Source: Saprospiraceae bacterium (GTDB taxonomy: Bacteria; Bacteroidota; Bacteroidia; Chitinophagales; Saprospiraceae). Taken from it: a DNA stretch of 60,764 nt. Of the stretch, positions 9,152 through 19,713 are shown piece by piece. The first letter of the stretch is position 1. Each line of letters starts with the position of its first letter. A program made the position numbers and the translations under genes. The notes under the pieces are model-generated. The model was not told the DNA's origin, did not search any database, and saw only the letters and a list, made by a program, of their open reading frames with translations. The stretch is taken from the NCBI GenBank assembly GCA_016714085.1, contig JADJNW010000029.1, forward strand, positions 1 through 60,764. The letters are read 5' to 3'.

Positions 9152-10366
9152 ATGAAGATTAAATGCATATTTATACTATTATTTACATTAATTATTAGCA
9201 CTTCTTTCCATTATAAATGGGGATTCTACGGGCATCGTCGTATTAATCGGATGGCAGTCTTTACATTACCTCCTGAAATGATAGGATTTTATAAAAAAAA
9301 TATCGAATACCTCACCGAACACTCCGTGGATCCTGACAAACGACGCTATGCTACCAAGCACGAAGCCCCGCGACATTATATAGATATTGATCGTTATGAT
9401 GTCTATCCTTTTAATAAAGTGCCGCGCGACTGGACAGATGCTTTGATGCGATACACCGATATTTATATGATTAATCTGGAAGGTGATACGGTGCAACTAT
9501 TTGGGAATGAGATGATTGAAACAGATGGGCAATTTGTACGCAGCCGCAGTGGCGCAGTCGTGGAGCAACGCGCTTATCGCAATTTTTTTACTCAAAATAT
9601 TTTAAAACAATATTATGAAGAAGAATGGTTTATTGCAAAAGATAGCCTGACTTATTTAGTAGGTTATGATATACCTTGTCAAAGCGTTTTTGCGGTGGAT
9701 CGATTTTCGGAACATGGTATCTTGCCATATCATTTATTAATAATGCAGCGCAACCTGACCGAGGCTTTTCGGCAAAAAAATACGGCACGCATTCTGCGCC
9801 TTTCAGCGGAAATGGGTCATTATATTGGCGATGCCCACGTTCCATTACATACCACTGAAAATTATAATGGTCAATTAAGTAATCAATTGGGGATTCATGC
9901 TTTTTGGGAAAGTCGTTTGCCGGAATTATATGCTGGAAATGAATATGATTTTTTTGTCGGGAAAGCAGAATATATCGAAAATCCCAAGGATTATTTCTGG
10001 AATATCGTGCTGGAAAGCCATCAGTTGCTAGATAGTGTACTGCTGATCGAAAAAGATTTAAGTAAAACTTTTCCGCCGGATAATCAATATTGTTATGAAG
10101 AACGCCTCGGCTTGACCATTCGCACCCAATGCGAAGATTATGCAGCCGCATATCATAATCGACTAAATGGAATGGTGGAGCAGCGTATGCGCGATGCAAT
10201 TCATGCGGTGGCCAATAGCTGGTACACGGCTTGGGTGGATGCAGGACAACCTAACCTAAAAGCCTTATTATCAAACCCTTCTGTGCCAGTAGCTGACGCA
10301 GAAGAAGCCGAAATTGAATCGGCATATCAAAAAGGCAGTTCCAAAGGGAGAGATCATGGACAGTGA
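9152..10366 (+). CDS. exported zinc-dependent S1/P1 nuclease or phospholipase C-like hydrolase
   Basis: 404 residues from the ATG at 9152, which gives a clean signal peptide (MKIKCIFILLFTLIISTSF); the frame is open 54 nt further upstream. The mature N-terminus WGFYGHRRINR supplies the conserved Trp and His of the trinuclear zinc site. HEAPRHYIDIDRYD and MGHYIGDAHVPLHTTENYNG followed by HAFWE supply the remaining His and Asp ligands in the order of the phospholipase C/P1 nuclease superfamily. It is expected to cleave nucleic acids or phosphoesters outside the cytoplasm. The C-terminal 30 residues are acidic and probably disordered. The gene stands alone and has its own terminator. Confidence 0.85.
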   Translation: MKIKCIFILLFTLIISTSFHYKWGFYGHRRINRMAVFTLPPEMIGFYKKNIEYLTEHSVDPDKRRYATKHEAPRHYIDIDRYDVYPFNKVPRDWTDALMRYTDIYMINLEGDTVQLFGNEMIETDGQFVRSRSGAVVEQRAYRNFFTQNILKQYYEEEWFIAKDSLTYLVGYDIPCQSVFAVDRFSEHGILPYHLLIMQRNLTEAFRQKNTARILRLSAEMGHYIGDAHVPLHTTENYNGQLSNQLGIHAFWESRLPELYAGNEYDFFVGKAEYIENPKDYFWNIVLESHQLLDSVLLIEKDLSKTFPPDNQYCYEERLGLTIRTQCEDYAAAYHNRLNGMVEQRMRDAIHAVANSWYTAWVDAGQPNLKALLSNPSVPVADAEEAEIESAYQKGSSKGRDHGQ

Positions 10367-10372
10367 AAGTAG

Positions 10373-10396
10373 CGGCGACTTTAGTCGCCGAAAAAA
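10373..10396 (+). terminator. intrinsic terminator
   Basis: CGGCGACT (10373-10380) pairs perfectly with AGTCGCCG (10383-10390). A run of six A follows, then TTTA. The GC-rich stem ends transcription of the S1/P1-type hydrolase gene; the T tract is weak on this strand. Confidence 0.5.
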
Positions 10397-10520
10397 TTTA
10401 TATTCTCTTTTGAATAAGATAAATAAATATTAACAATATTTTATTTGTTTAATAATGACTTCAATAATATTTTTATCATAGCGTATTTATTCTTAAAGGA
10501 GTATAGCATATAATTAATTA

Positions 10521-11945
10521 TTACTTGTCAAGCCTTTTATGATATAATTCCGCTCTTATCCCTCTTTTTTTTAATTGTTTTATTAATGTCCAATTCTTCT
10601 GTAATTTATCAATCTCCGCATCGCTGAAATCATTCATTACATTGGAATATAAAATATAATCTTGTTTTTGTAAATCTTTTTCAACAAAGCCTTCGGTGCG
10701 ATCGGATAAATCCTTGAATTTAAACGGCCCAATTTCCGGGAATGCGGTGCCGATGGAATCTGGCGGTATGCCCTGTTGCTCAATAAAATCAAGCATTTGA
10801 GTGCGGAGTTGATAATAGGGGAGATGTGCTAAAGTGGCGTCCCAGCCCTGCGAAATTTTATCGGGATAGATCCATAAATTACCAGTTGATAGACCAACAA
10901 AAGCAATCATAAAAGCAATGGAACGGTTCTTTTTATATTGTAAATAATTAAAAATTAAATAAAATACCAGAAAAGTTAAAGATAAATAAATAGGAAGTAA
11001 ATATCGTTGCGCACTCAAACCTTGGTGGAGTAGGAGGGAGGGTGTGAGCAATAATATAGAAAAAATAAATAATGAAAAGAGTGATCGAAACGTTGCATCT
11101 TGCCACCAATCCTGGAATTTTTTTTGCAAAAGTATGATAATCAATATAATCCATATAAAGATTCTTCCGAATTCGAGTATTCGCCAACCGAGTACAGCAA
11201 TATTTTTAAAAAAACCTTTTGCATCCACGCGTGCGAAGCTGGGTGACCAGGGAGAATCAGGATGGTAGCCGATCCAACCTGCTTGCTGATAATGAATGAT
11301 TAAAAACGCTAATGTAAATAAACCTGCCGGAATGTAATATTTTACTTTTTGAATGGAGATACGTAATAAATTTTGCCAACTGTTGCTGGAGATTGTAATT
11401 TCTAATAAAAATAATATCATAACGACCATCATGCCGCGCATACTGATCATCGCCAAGCCAAGCATAGCAAGCGTTTTGAGCCAATTTTTTTGTTCCAAAA
11501 CAGCATATAATCCCATTAAGAAAAAGCAAACCAATATTACATCGGGGCTAATGAGCAAGCATTGAGCAGCGAGCGTGGGATCAAGTAAGTTTAATAAAAC
11601 TAATAATGGGGCATATTTTTCATTAACTAAATATTTGCCGATTTGTAATAAAAAGTAAATAATGCCCAGCACGAAAGGCAGCATTGCAAAGTGGCTCACA
11701 GTCAGGCTTTTACCAAATATTTTCCAAAGCGTAGCCAAATACATTCCAAAAATCGGCGGGTGCCCACTGTCTATTTCTTCGGGCAATAATAAATATTTAA
11801 AATTATTTTCATAATACCAATGCGCGTGCTTGGAGCCCAGTTGCACCGTATCCCAAAAGAAAACATGATTGCGCACCAACCAAAGTGTAATAATAGCTAT
11901 TAACCAATATAATAATAGCCATTTATTTAGCTTAATATTATGCAT
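10521..11945 (-). CDS. GT39/ArnT-like membrane glycosyltransferase
   Basis: 474 residues with about ten to eleven hydrophobic helices. The first periplasmic loop after helix 1 carries FFWDTVQLGSKHAHWYYEN and then DSGHPPIF. Acidic residues at these places are typical of lipid-phosphate-sugar-dependent glycosyltransferases of the PMT/ArnT fold. These enzymes move a sugar from a polyprenyl-phosphate donor to lipid or protein outside the inner membrane. The acceptor is unknown. The start overlaps the CTP synthase stop by 8 nt (11938-11945), so both are probably on one transcript. Confidence 0.75.
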   Translation of the reverse strand: MHNIKLNKWLLLYWLIAIITLWLVRNHVFFWDTVQLGSKHAHWYYENNFKYLLLPEEIDSGHPPIFGMYLATLWKIFGKSLTVSHFAMLPFVLGIIYFLLQIGKYLVNEKYAPLLVLLNLLDPTLAAQCLLISPDVILVCFFLMGLYAVLEQKNWLKTLAMLGLAMISMRGMMVVMILFLLEITISSNSWQNLLRISIQKVKYYIPAGLFTLAFLIIHYQQAGWIGYHPDSPWSPSFARVDAKGFFKNIAVLGWRILEFGRIFIWIILIIILLQKKFQDWWQDATFRSLFSLFIFSILLLTPSLLLHQGLSAQRYLLPIYLSLTFLVFYLIFNYLQYKKNRSIAFMIAFVGLSTGNLWIYPDKISQGWDATLAHLPYYQLRTQMLDFIEQQGIPPDSIGTAFPEIGPFKFKDLSDRTEGFVEKDLQKQDYILYSNVMNDFSDAEIDKLQKNWTLIKQLKKRGIRAELYHKRLDK

Positions 11946-13560
11946 CTTGTTCGTACTTGTAATAAATACAAGCTTTTACAAAATTGGAAAATAAAGGATG
12001 CGGACATTCAACGGTGCTTTTTAATTCCGGGTGAAATTGCACCCCAACAAACCACGGATGATCTTGTATTTCAATGATTTCCACTAAATTAGATTCAGGA
12101 TTGATGCCTGTAGCGATCATGCCTGCCTTCTCAAATTGATCTTTATATTCATTATTAAATTCATAACGATGGCGATGACGCTCGCTTATTTTTTCTATGC
12201 CATAGGCTTTAAATACTTTAGAATCTTTTTTTAAAGTGCAAGGATAAGCGCCGAGGCGCATGGTGCCGCCTTTCTTTGTAATTTTCTTTTGCTCCGGCAT
12301 CATATCAATCACCGGGTGCGGCGTTTTGGCATTCACTTCGGTGGAAGAAGCATTTTTCAACTTCAAAACGTGCAAAGCATACTCTACCACGGCACATTGC
12401 ATACCCAGGCAAATACCAAAGAATGGCACTTTATGCTCCCGTACATAACGAATAGCATTGATTTTGCCGGTAATGCCACGCTCACCAAAACCGGGCGCTA
12501 CTAAAACTCCGTCCAATTCTGACAAGCGGCGAGCCACGTTTTCGTAGTCGCCCTCCAACTGCTCGGAATGGATTGGCTCTACTTTTACACGACATTCATT
12601 AATTGCACCTGCGTGCACAAAAGATTCATGGATAGATTTATACGCATCTTGCAATTCATTATATTTACCGACTAAGCCAATGCGGATCTCGCGGGTAGGA
12701 TTTTTTAATTTTCCCAGAAACGTTTTCCAATGCTCCAGATTTGGCTCTTGCCGATCTTTCAATCTTAATTTCGTAATTACAACTTGATCCAATTTTTCTT
12801 TTAACATTAATAAAGGAACATCATAAATACTTTCGGCATCGATCGCTTCTATTACAGAGCTTACATCAACATTACAAAATAAAGCTAGCTTGCGTCGAAT
12901 GTCCATTGTAATAGGATACTCCGTGCGGCAAACCAAAATATCGGGCTGGATTCCCGTTGTAAGTAGTTCTTTTACAGAGTGTTGTGTGGGTTTTGTTTTT
13001 AATTCTTGGGCAGCGCTTAAATAAGGAATTAATGTCAAGTGAATAACTAAGCAATTATCAGCGCCCAGTTCCCAACGCAGTTGGCGCAAGGATTCCAGAT
13101 AAGGTAGCGATTCAATATCGCCAACCGTGCCACCCAATTCTGTAATAACGATATCAAAATTATGCGATTCGCCTAAAAGTTGTACCCGATGTTTGATCTC
13201 ATCTGTAATATGTGGAATCACTTGCACCGTTTTACCAAGGTAGTCGCCTGCGCGCTCTTTATTAATAACGGTTTGATAAATCCGCCCCGTTGTTACATTA
13301 TTGGCTTGCGAAGTAGCAATATTCAAAAAACGCTCGTAATGACCAAGATCAAGGTCGGTCTCAGCGCCATCATCGGTCACGTAGCATTCGCCGTGTTCAT
13401 AAGGATTGAGCGTGCCCGGATCGACATTGATGTAAGGATCGAATTTTTGTATGGTGACCTGAAAGCCTCTGGCTTGAAGCAATTTGGCGAGCGAAGCAGC
13501 AATAATACCCTTGCCCAAAGACGAAGTGACGCCTCCCGTAACGAAAATATACTTTGTCAT
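11938..13560 (-). CDS. pyrG: CTP synthase
   Basis: Makes CTP from UTP, ATP and glutamine. With the ATG at 13560 the protein is 540 residues, the normal length. The N-terminal synthetase domain has KYIFVTGGVTSSLGKGI (P-loop) and FDPYINVDPGTLNPYEHGE. The C-terminal glutamine amidotransferase has the nucleophile in GICLGMQ (Cys384) and VGVQFHPE near the end. An open frame continues 36 nt upstream to 13596, but the extra residues are not part of the family. The downstream GT39-like gene overlaps by 8 nt. Confidence 0.97.
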   Translation of the reverse strand: MTKYIFVTGGVTSSLGKGIIAASLAKLLQARGFQVTIQKFDPYINVDPGTLNPYEHGECYVTDDGAETDLDLGHYERFLNIATSQANNVTTGRIYQTVINKERAGDYLGKTVQVIPHITDEIKHRVQLLGESHNFDIVITELGGTVGDIESLPYLESLRQLRWELGADNCLVIHLTLIPYLSAAQELKTKPTQHSVKELLTTGIQPDILVCRTEYPITMDIRRKLALFCNVDVSSVIEAIDAESIYDVPLLMLKEKLDQVVITKLRLKDRQEPNLEHWKTFLGKLKNPTREIRIGLVGKYNELQDAYKSIHESFVHAGAINECRVKVEPIHSEQLEGDYENVARRLSELDGVLVAPGFGERGITGKINAIRYVREHKVPFFGICLGMQCAVVEYALHVLKLKNASSTEVNAKTPHPVIDMMPEQKKITKKGGTMRLGAYPCTLKKDSKVFKAYGIEKISERHRHRYEFNNEYKDQFEKAGMIATGINPESNLVEIIEIQDHPWFVGVQFHPELKSTVECPHPLFSNFVKACIYYKYEQDA

Positions 13561-13587
13561 TTTTTTGTATTTGTGATTGAAGCAACA

Positions 13588-13639
13588 GTAAGGCATTAAG
13601 ATCGACTTACTGTTGGTAACGTTACGGGATACAAAGTTA
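13588..13639 (-). promoter_or_regulatory. pyrG promoter and leader
   Basis: On the minus strand TAACTTTG (13639-13632) matches the Bacteroidota -7 element TAnnTTTG exactly. GTAACGTTAC, a perfect 10-bp palindrome at 13616-13625, covers the expected transcription start. A leader hairpin CAGTAAG...CTTACTG (13608-13614 with 13588-13594) follows, about 30 nt before the ATG. The hairpin or palindrome may regulate pyrG; that is inference. Confidence 0.55.
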
Positions 13640-14014
13640 CGAAGAATTGAGTGGAAATTTTTCTGCGAGGCTTTTCTTTATAAAAAGAATCCTTTTTCGG
13701 CTAATGTTTCTTATTTGTAAACTATTGGAATAGAATTATTTGATCTGCAAAATATCGTTTAAAGTCTTGTCGAATATAGTTTTTTTGTAAGTGAACGATT
13801 TTTTTTTCAGGGATTGTTATTGACTTTAATGTTAACTTATTGTAAATTTATAGTTAAATTAAGATTAACTTACGGTTAATTGAGCGATACTAACCACGAT
13901 GCCGGTTGCATAAAAGTATGCGACGACAAGATGGGTTCGCAAAATTACAAGCACAATTCCTTTTGGAGGAGCGCAGGATTGGCATTTATGGTTTAACGCT
14001 AAAACTTCAGGAAA
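13640..14014. other. intergenic region between pyrG and the aspartyl protease
   Basis: 375 nt, AT-rich, between divergently transcribed genes. Apart from the pyrG promoter on its left edge, no gene or clear repeat is visible. The stretch 13820-13885 holds several GTTAA/TTAAC words. Confidence 0.4.
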
Positions 14015-14929
14015 ATGAAGGGAATGACTTTATTGTTGCTTGTGTTGGCGCACTATGTTCTTGGTCAGAATTCGATTTCTTTGATACAAACACCCGCGCG
14101 GAACGAGCAAATTGAGGTACGATTTTATTATTCAATGATGAAAATGCCCATTGAAATTGCCAATGGGATGGTATTTGTGAAAGCAAGTATGAATAATGAT
14201 ACAGGCAATTATATACTAGATACAGGGGCACCAACATTGGTCATCAATCAGAAAAAAATAGATGAGGCTAATGTCGTACAAGCTTCTAGCGTAGCTGGTG
14301 AATTTACTATTGGCACTGCCACCGTAAATCGCTTTCATTGGGGCGGTACGGAGCATCGGCGCGTCGAGGCCGTAGTAGTGGATTTAAGTCATTTTGAAGC
14401 CTCCTCTCAACTTAGTATTGCGGGGCTTATTGGCTACGAAATGCTGAAATCATACGAATTGTTTATTGATTACAGCCAAAAGCAATTAGCGTTGCTTGAC
14501 CCTAATAAAAATCAATTGCTGCAAGCGGGTTCGCCTGATCAAATTATTTCCTTTGAATTGCAGCATCATTTACCAGTTGTAGCGATTGAAATTGGTGGGC
14601 GAGTCTTGCATTTTGCATTAGATACGGGAGCTGGCGCAAATCTGATCGATGCACAGTATATGAATTTTTTGTCTGAAGGAAGCTTCACTTTGGGGGCACG
14701 CGAAGAAGTGAGAGGGGTAGATAAAAATGTACAATCAGTGACCGCAGCCACCATTCACAATATGCAGATGGGAGCAACTGGTTTTAATGATATGAAGTTT
14801 CTTTTCGCTGATCTGTCACATTTGGAAACTATAGGCGGACTCAAAATAGATGGAATATTGGGATTCCCATTTTTCGAGCAAATCAAGTGCTCTATCAATT
14901 ACCCCAAACGACAATTGTATATTTGGTAA
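14015..14929 (+). CDS. exported retropepsin-like aspartyl protease
   Basis: 304 residues with a signal peptide (MTLLLLVLAHYVLGQ). Two aspartyl protease signatures occur, YILDTGAPTLVIN (Asp69) and FALDTGAGANLID (Asp203), each followed by a hydrophobic Gly segment (GLIGYEML, GILGFPFF). Unlike retroviral proteases, which dimerise, this chain carries both halves and could form the active site by itself, like pepsin. It probably works in the periplasm or at the surface. Substrate unknown. It precedes the T9SS block with a terminator in between. Confidence 0.85.
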   Translation: MKGMTLLLLVLAHYVLGQNSISLIQTPARNEQIEVRFYYSMMKMPIEIANGMVFVKASMNNDTGNYILDTGAPTLVINQKKIDEANVVQASSVAGEFTIGTATVNRFHWGGTEHRRVEAVVVDLSHFEASSQLSIAGLIGYEMLKSYELFIDYSQKQLALLDPNKNQLLQAGSPDQIISFELQHHLPVVAIEIGGRVLHFALDTGAGANLIDAQYMNFLSEGSFTLGAREEVRGVDKNVQSVTAATIHNMQMGATGFNDMKFLFADLSHLETIGGLKIDGILGFPFFEQIKCSINYPKRQLYIW

Positions 14930-14954
14930 TAAAACAAGAATGCGAATATGTTGA

Positions 14955-14992
14955 TTAGCCCGTTAGTATTTTTAAGCTGACGGGCTAATTTA
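14955..14992 (+). terminator. intrinsic terminator
   Basis: TTAGCCCGTTAG (14955-14966) pairs with CTGACGGGCTAA (14977-14988), 12 pairs with one G-T, then TTTATTT. It closes the aspartyl protease gene. Confidence 0.8.
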
Positions 14993-15241
14993 TTTAGCAT
15001 CTTTATGATGATTTTTAATTTTATGTAATATTCTTGCCTTTTTTATCTCGATCTTGATATTTACTAATCCATTCAAACGGGATTTATTTGAAATTATTAC
15101 ATGATTATTATTCAAATAATTATTTGATGCTATTATTTGGCATCAGAATATAGTTAACCAATAATTAACCTCTCTTTAATAATCAGTTTATAGTCAAGCC
15201 GTAACCTTGCGCCAAACTTTTCTAAACAAAACTGCTTCATT
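14993..15241. other. upstream region of the T9SS beta-helix gene
   Basis: About 250 nt of AT-rich DNA. TAACCTTG at 15199-15206 is one mismatch from the TAnnTTTG -7 element and lies about 36 nt before the ATG; it may be the promoter. Nothing else is recognised. Confidence 0.35.
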
Positions 15242-18200
15242 ATGAACAGAAAGATCTACAGTCTTCTTTTGCCTTTAACTTTCCTTGCGATAGGGCTTGC
15301 GGCACAAATTACGGTGAATATCACCGACGCTAGCCTACAGGGAGGTCAAACTTATAACTGGACAAAAAATAACGTGTACTTGCTGGATGGCTTAGTGTTC
15401 CTCGAAGAAGGAGGGGTACTGAATATCGAAGCAGGTACGGTTGTAAAATTCACAGCTCGTGCTTCTGCTGATAATCCATCGGCTTTGATCATCACGCGCG
15501 GCGCTAAAATTTATGCAACTGGTACAGCCGTAGAGCCTATTATTTTCACTGCGGAAGCAGACGATGTGAATGATCCTGGTGACTTAGGACCCAGTGATAA
15601 CTCACTTTGGGGTGGTTTGGCGCTTTTAGGTAAAGGTATCACGCAGCGTAATGGTAACGCCGAAGTAAATATCGAAGGTATTCCGGCAGAAGAAGTGCGA
15701 GGCTTGTACGGTGGAACGGATAATTTTGACGATTCAGGTGTAATGCGTTATGTATCAATCCGTCATGGGGGTCGCGCCTTGGCTTCTGGTAATGAATTAA
15801 ATGGTTTATCATTGGGAGCAGTTGGTAGCAAAACGGTGTTGGAATACATCGAAATTTATGCCAACTCGGATGATGGTATCGAATTTTTTGGCGGAGCGCC
15901 AAACTTGAAGTATGCCGTAGTTGCTTTCGCAGAAGACGATAGCTTCGACTGGGATGAGGTTTACAGCGGCCAAGGTCAGTTTTGGTTCTCGATTCAACGT
16001 CCTGACATTGCAGATGCAGGATGTGAGTGTGATGGGACAACACCAGATGATTTGACACCATATTCAAACCCAACGGTTTATAACTGGACACATATTGGTT
16101 CAGGCGCTGGTGCAACTGCTTCAAATCCAATTGGTTGGTTGCTAAGAGCAGGTACAGCCGGCACAATTGCCAACTCGATTGTTACAGGAATGAAGGGTAA
16201 AGTAATTGAAGTTCAAGATAAGAATACTGGCACAAATGATTCCCATCAGAAATTGCTGAATGGAGAATTGAATTTGCTGGCAATATTTTCTTTGGCAATG
16301 GCAACAACGCTGCCTTGGATGCATCTGCAACAGGTGTAATCCGTGTAACCTCTGGTCAACCAACTCAGGATGACGCGGATGCTTCTGACTTAGCGGCTCA
16401 CTTAACCGGAAATCAGACTTCTTTGCTTGACCCAGGCATACGCATGATCAGCCGTACTGCTGATGGTGGTCTTGACCCTCGCCCTTCTCGCGGAGGTTCT
16501 GCTTACACAACGCCATTAGCGTTGATCCCGGATAATCCTTTCTTTGACGATGTAGATTTTAAAGGTGCTTTTGGATCGAATCCTGGTGAATTGTGGATTG
16601 CTGGTTGGTCAACACTTGCTCGCAATGGTCATCTAAAAGACCTAGATGCTGCTGGTACGACTGTAAATATTGCAGATGCGGATTTGGTAGCAAATACAAC
16701 TTATAACTGGACAAAAAATAACACCTATGTGCTGGATGGCTTAGTATTCCTCGAAGAAGGCGGGGTACTGAATATCGAAGCAGGTACGGTTGTAAAATTC
16801 ACAGCTCGTGCTTCTGCTGACAACCCCTCGGCTTTGATTATCACGCGCCGCGCTAAAATTTATGCGAATGGTACAGCGGACGCGCCAATCATTTTTACTG
16901 CGGAAGCAGATGATGTGAATGATCCTAGTGACTTAGGACCAAGTGATAACTCTTTGTGGGGTGGTTTGGCGCTTTTAGGTAAAGGTATCACGCAGCGTAA
17001 TGGTAACGCCGAAGTAAACATAGAAGGTATCCCGGCAGAAGAAGTGCGGGGCTTGTACGGTGGAAACGACAACGCTGACGACTCCGGTGTAATGCGTTAT
17101 GTATCAATCCGTCACGGTGGTCGCGCATTGGCTTCTGGTAATGAATTGAATGGCTTGTCACTCGGTGCTGTAGGTAGTGCTACAACTCTTGAATACATTG
17201 AAATTTATGCCAACTCGGATGATGGAATTGAATTCTTTGGCGGAGCGCCAAATCTAAAATATGCAGTGGTAGCATTTGCAGAAGATGATAGCTTCGACTG
17301 GGATGAGGTTTACCGCGGTCAAGGTCAATTCTGGTTTTCAATTCAGCGTCCTGACATCGCAGATGCAGGTGGAGAATTGGATGGAACAACGCCAGATGAT
17401 TTGACTCCTTATTCAAACCCAACGGTTTACAACTGGACACATATTGGTTCAGGCGCAGGTGCAACCGCTTCAAACCCAATCGGTTGGTTGTTGAGAGCAG
17501 GTACAGCCGGCACAATTGCCAACTCGATTGTTACAGGAATGAAAGGTAAAGTAATTGAAGTTCAAGATAAGAATACTGGCACGAATGATTCCCATCAAAA
17601 ACTGTTGAGTGGAGAGTTGAAGATTGCTGGCAATATTTTCTTTGGCAATGGCAACAACGCTGCCTTGGATGCATCTGCAACAGGTGTAATCCGTGTAACC
17701 TCTGGTCAACCAACTCAAGATGATGCAGATGCTTCTGATTTAGCGGCTCACTTGACAACTAACCAAAACGCTCTATCCGACCCAGGCATTCGTATGATCA
17801 GCCGTGCTGCGGATGGTGGACTTGATCCTCGTCCAAGTGGCAATGGCGCTGCTTACAATACGCCGCTCGCATCCGTACCAAGCAATAATGACTTCTTTGA
17901 TGATGTCGATTTCAAAGGTGCTTTCGGCGCAGGTACTTCTGAGTTGTGGATCGCTGGTTGGTCAACACTTGCTCGCAACGGTCATTTGAAAGATTTGACT
18001 GATGGCGGTACAACTGTAAATATCACAGATGCAGACTTAGTAGGAGGTCAGAAATATCACTGGTCAAAGGACAATACTTACGTATTAGATGGCTTGGTAT
18101 TTCTTGAAGAAGGAGGTGAATTATGTATTGAAGCAGGTACAGTTGTGAAATTCACAGCTCGTGCATCTGCTGACAATCCATCTGCTTTGATCATCACACG

Positions 18201-19632
18201 CGGCGCGAAGATTTGTGCTGAAGGTACAGCTGATGCGCCGATTATTTTTACAGCAGAAGCAGATGATGTAAATGATCCAATGGATTTAGGTCCAACTGAT
18301 AACTCACTTTGGGGTGGTTTGGCACTTCTGGGTAAAGGTATCACGCAGCGCAATGGTAATGGAGAAGTAAACATCGAAGGTATCCCGGCAGAAGAAGTAC
18401 GGGGCTTGTACGGTGGAAACGACAACACCGACAACTCAGGTGTATTGAAATATGTGTCGATTCGCCATGGTGGTCGCGCCTTAGCTTCTGGTAATGAGTT
18501 AAATGGCTTGTCATTGGGTGCAGTAGGTAGTGGTACTACTTTGGAGTACATTGAAATTTATGCCAACTCGGATGACGGAATCGAATTCTTCGGTGGTGCA
18601 CCAAATCTAAAATATGCGGTAGTTGCTTTCGCAGAAGATGATAGCTTTGACTGGGATGAGGTTTACACTGGCAAGGGTCAGTTCTGGTTTTCTATTCAAC
18701 GCTCTGACATCGCAGATGCAGGCGGAGAATTAGATGGAACAACGCCAGATGATTTGACACCATACTCTAACCCAACGGTTTACAACTGGACACATATTGG
18801 TTCGGGAGCAGGTGCAACTGCTTCAAATCCAATCGGTTGGTTGTTGCGTGCCGGTACAGCTGGTACAATTGCGAACTCCATCGTAACCGAACAGAAGGGT
18901 AAAGTAATTGAGGTTCAGGATAAGAACACAGGTACAAATGACGCTCATCAGAAATTGTTGGCAGGTGAACTGAAAATATTGAATAATGTGTTCTATAGCA
19001 ATGGCAACAATGCTGCATTGGATGCATCTACAACAGGTGTAATCCGTGTGACTTCTGGTCAACCAACTCAGGATGATGCGGATGCTTCTGATTTGGCCGC
19101 TCATTTGACAACAAACCAAACTTCTTTGGCGAGTCCAGGTATTCGTAGCATCAGTCGTACTCAAGATGGTAAGCTTGATCCTCGTCCAAGTGCAAATGGT
19201 TCCGCTTATAATACAGCTTTAGCAACTATCCCTATGGATGGCTTCTTCACGATGTGCAACTTTAAAGGTGCATTTGCAGCGGATGCAGACAAAATGTGGG
19301 TCGAAGGCTGGTCAACATTGGATCGCAATGGCCACTTGAACCTGAATACACCGACATCTGTTGATGAGCAATTGGATAAAACCATCGCTGATAAATTTAA
19401 GATGTATCCAAACCCGGTTGCACCAGGTGCAGAAATTACGGTAGAGTCTGACTTTAATGAAAAAGTAAGAATTGATATCTTCTCTATCAATGGTCAACTG
19501 TTGAGAACAATTCCAGTACAAATAACGGGTTTTGTAAGACAACAAATTAAAGGTCTTGATAATGGATTGTATATTATCAAGTTTACAACTGAAAGTGGTT
19601 CTTTCGCAGCCAAGAAATTGGTTGTCGAATAA
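15242..19632 (+). CDS. T9SS-secreted protein with three tandem beta-helix units (one frame break)
   Basis: Signal peptide (LLLPLTFLAIGLAAQ), then three near-identical units of about 450 residues beginning VNITDASL (about 15314), VNIADADL (about 16663) and VNITDADL (about 18016). The spacing of matching bases is 1349 and 1353 nt. Each unit carries LDGLVFLEEGG, VVKFTARASADNPSALI, EVRGLYGG, YVSIRHGGRALASGNELNG and DDGIEFFGGAPNLKY, a right-handed-beta-helix-like pattern common in secreted Bacteroidota proteins. The C-terminus MYPNPVAPGAEITVESDFNE to AAKKLVVE is a type A T9SS sorting domain. Unit 1 lacks one base near 16271 compared with unit 2 (GAATTGAATTTGC against GAGTTGAAGATTGC), so the frame ends at 16339 and the rest reads from another frame beginning near 16315. 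Unit 1 alone has Cys residues (DAGCECDG) where the others have DAGGELDG. Repaired length is about 1463 residues. It is followed by a TonB receptor on the same strand. Confidence 0.85.
15314..19346 (+). repeat. three-copy long direct repeat, 1.35 kb unit
   Basis: Three coding copies at about 15314-16662, 16663-18015 and 18016-19346. Long stretches are identical or nearly so, including synonymous positions, so the copies are recent or are kept alike by recombination. Units 1 and 2 appear closer to each other than to unit 3. Confidence 0.9.
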
Positions 19633-19658
19633 CCCCATAATTATTATAATTTAAAGAG

Positions 19659-19690
19659 AGCAGGAGGTTCTGTAAGCAGAGCCTTCTGCT
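19659..19690 (+). terminator. hairpin between the T9SS gene and the TonB receptor
   Basis: AGCAGGAGGTTCTG (19659-19672) pairs with CAGAGCCTTCTGCT (19677-19690) over 14 positions with two G-T pairs and a TAAG loop. Only a short T run follows. It could be a partial terminator that lowers expression of the receptor relative to the cargo gene. Confidence 0.55.
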
Positions 19691-19713
19691 TTGCCATTTT
19701 AAACAAACATTTT

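Noticed and set aside
15639..19164. Several long antisense open frames within the T9SS repeats
   Set aside because: They recur at the same places in each unit and mirror the coding strand's codon bias, as expected of shadows.
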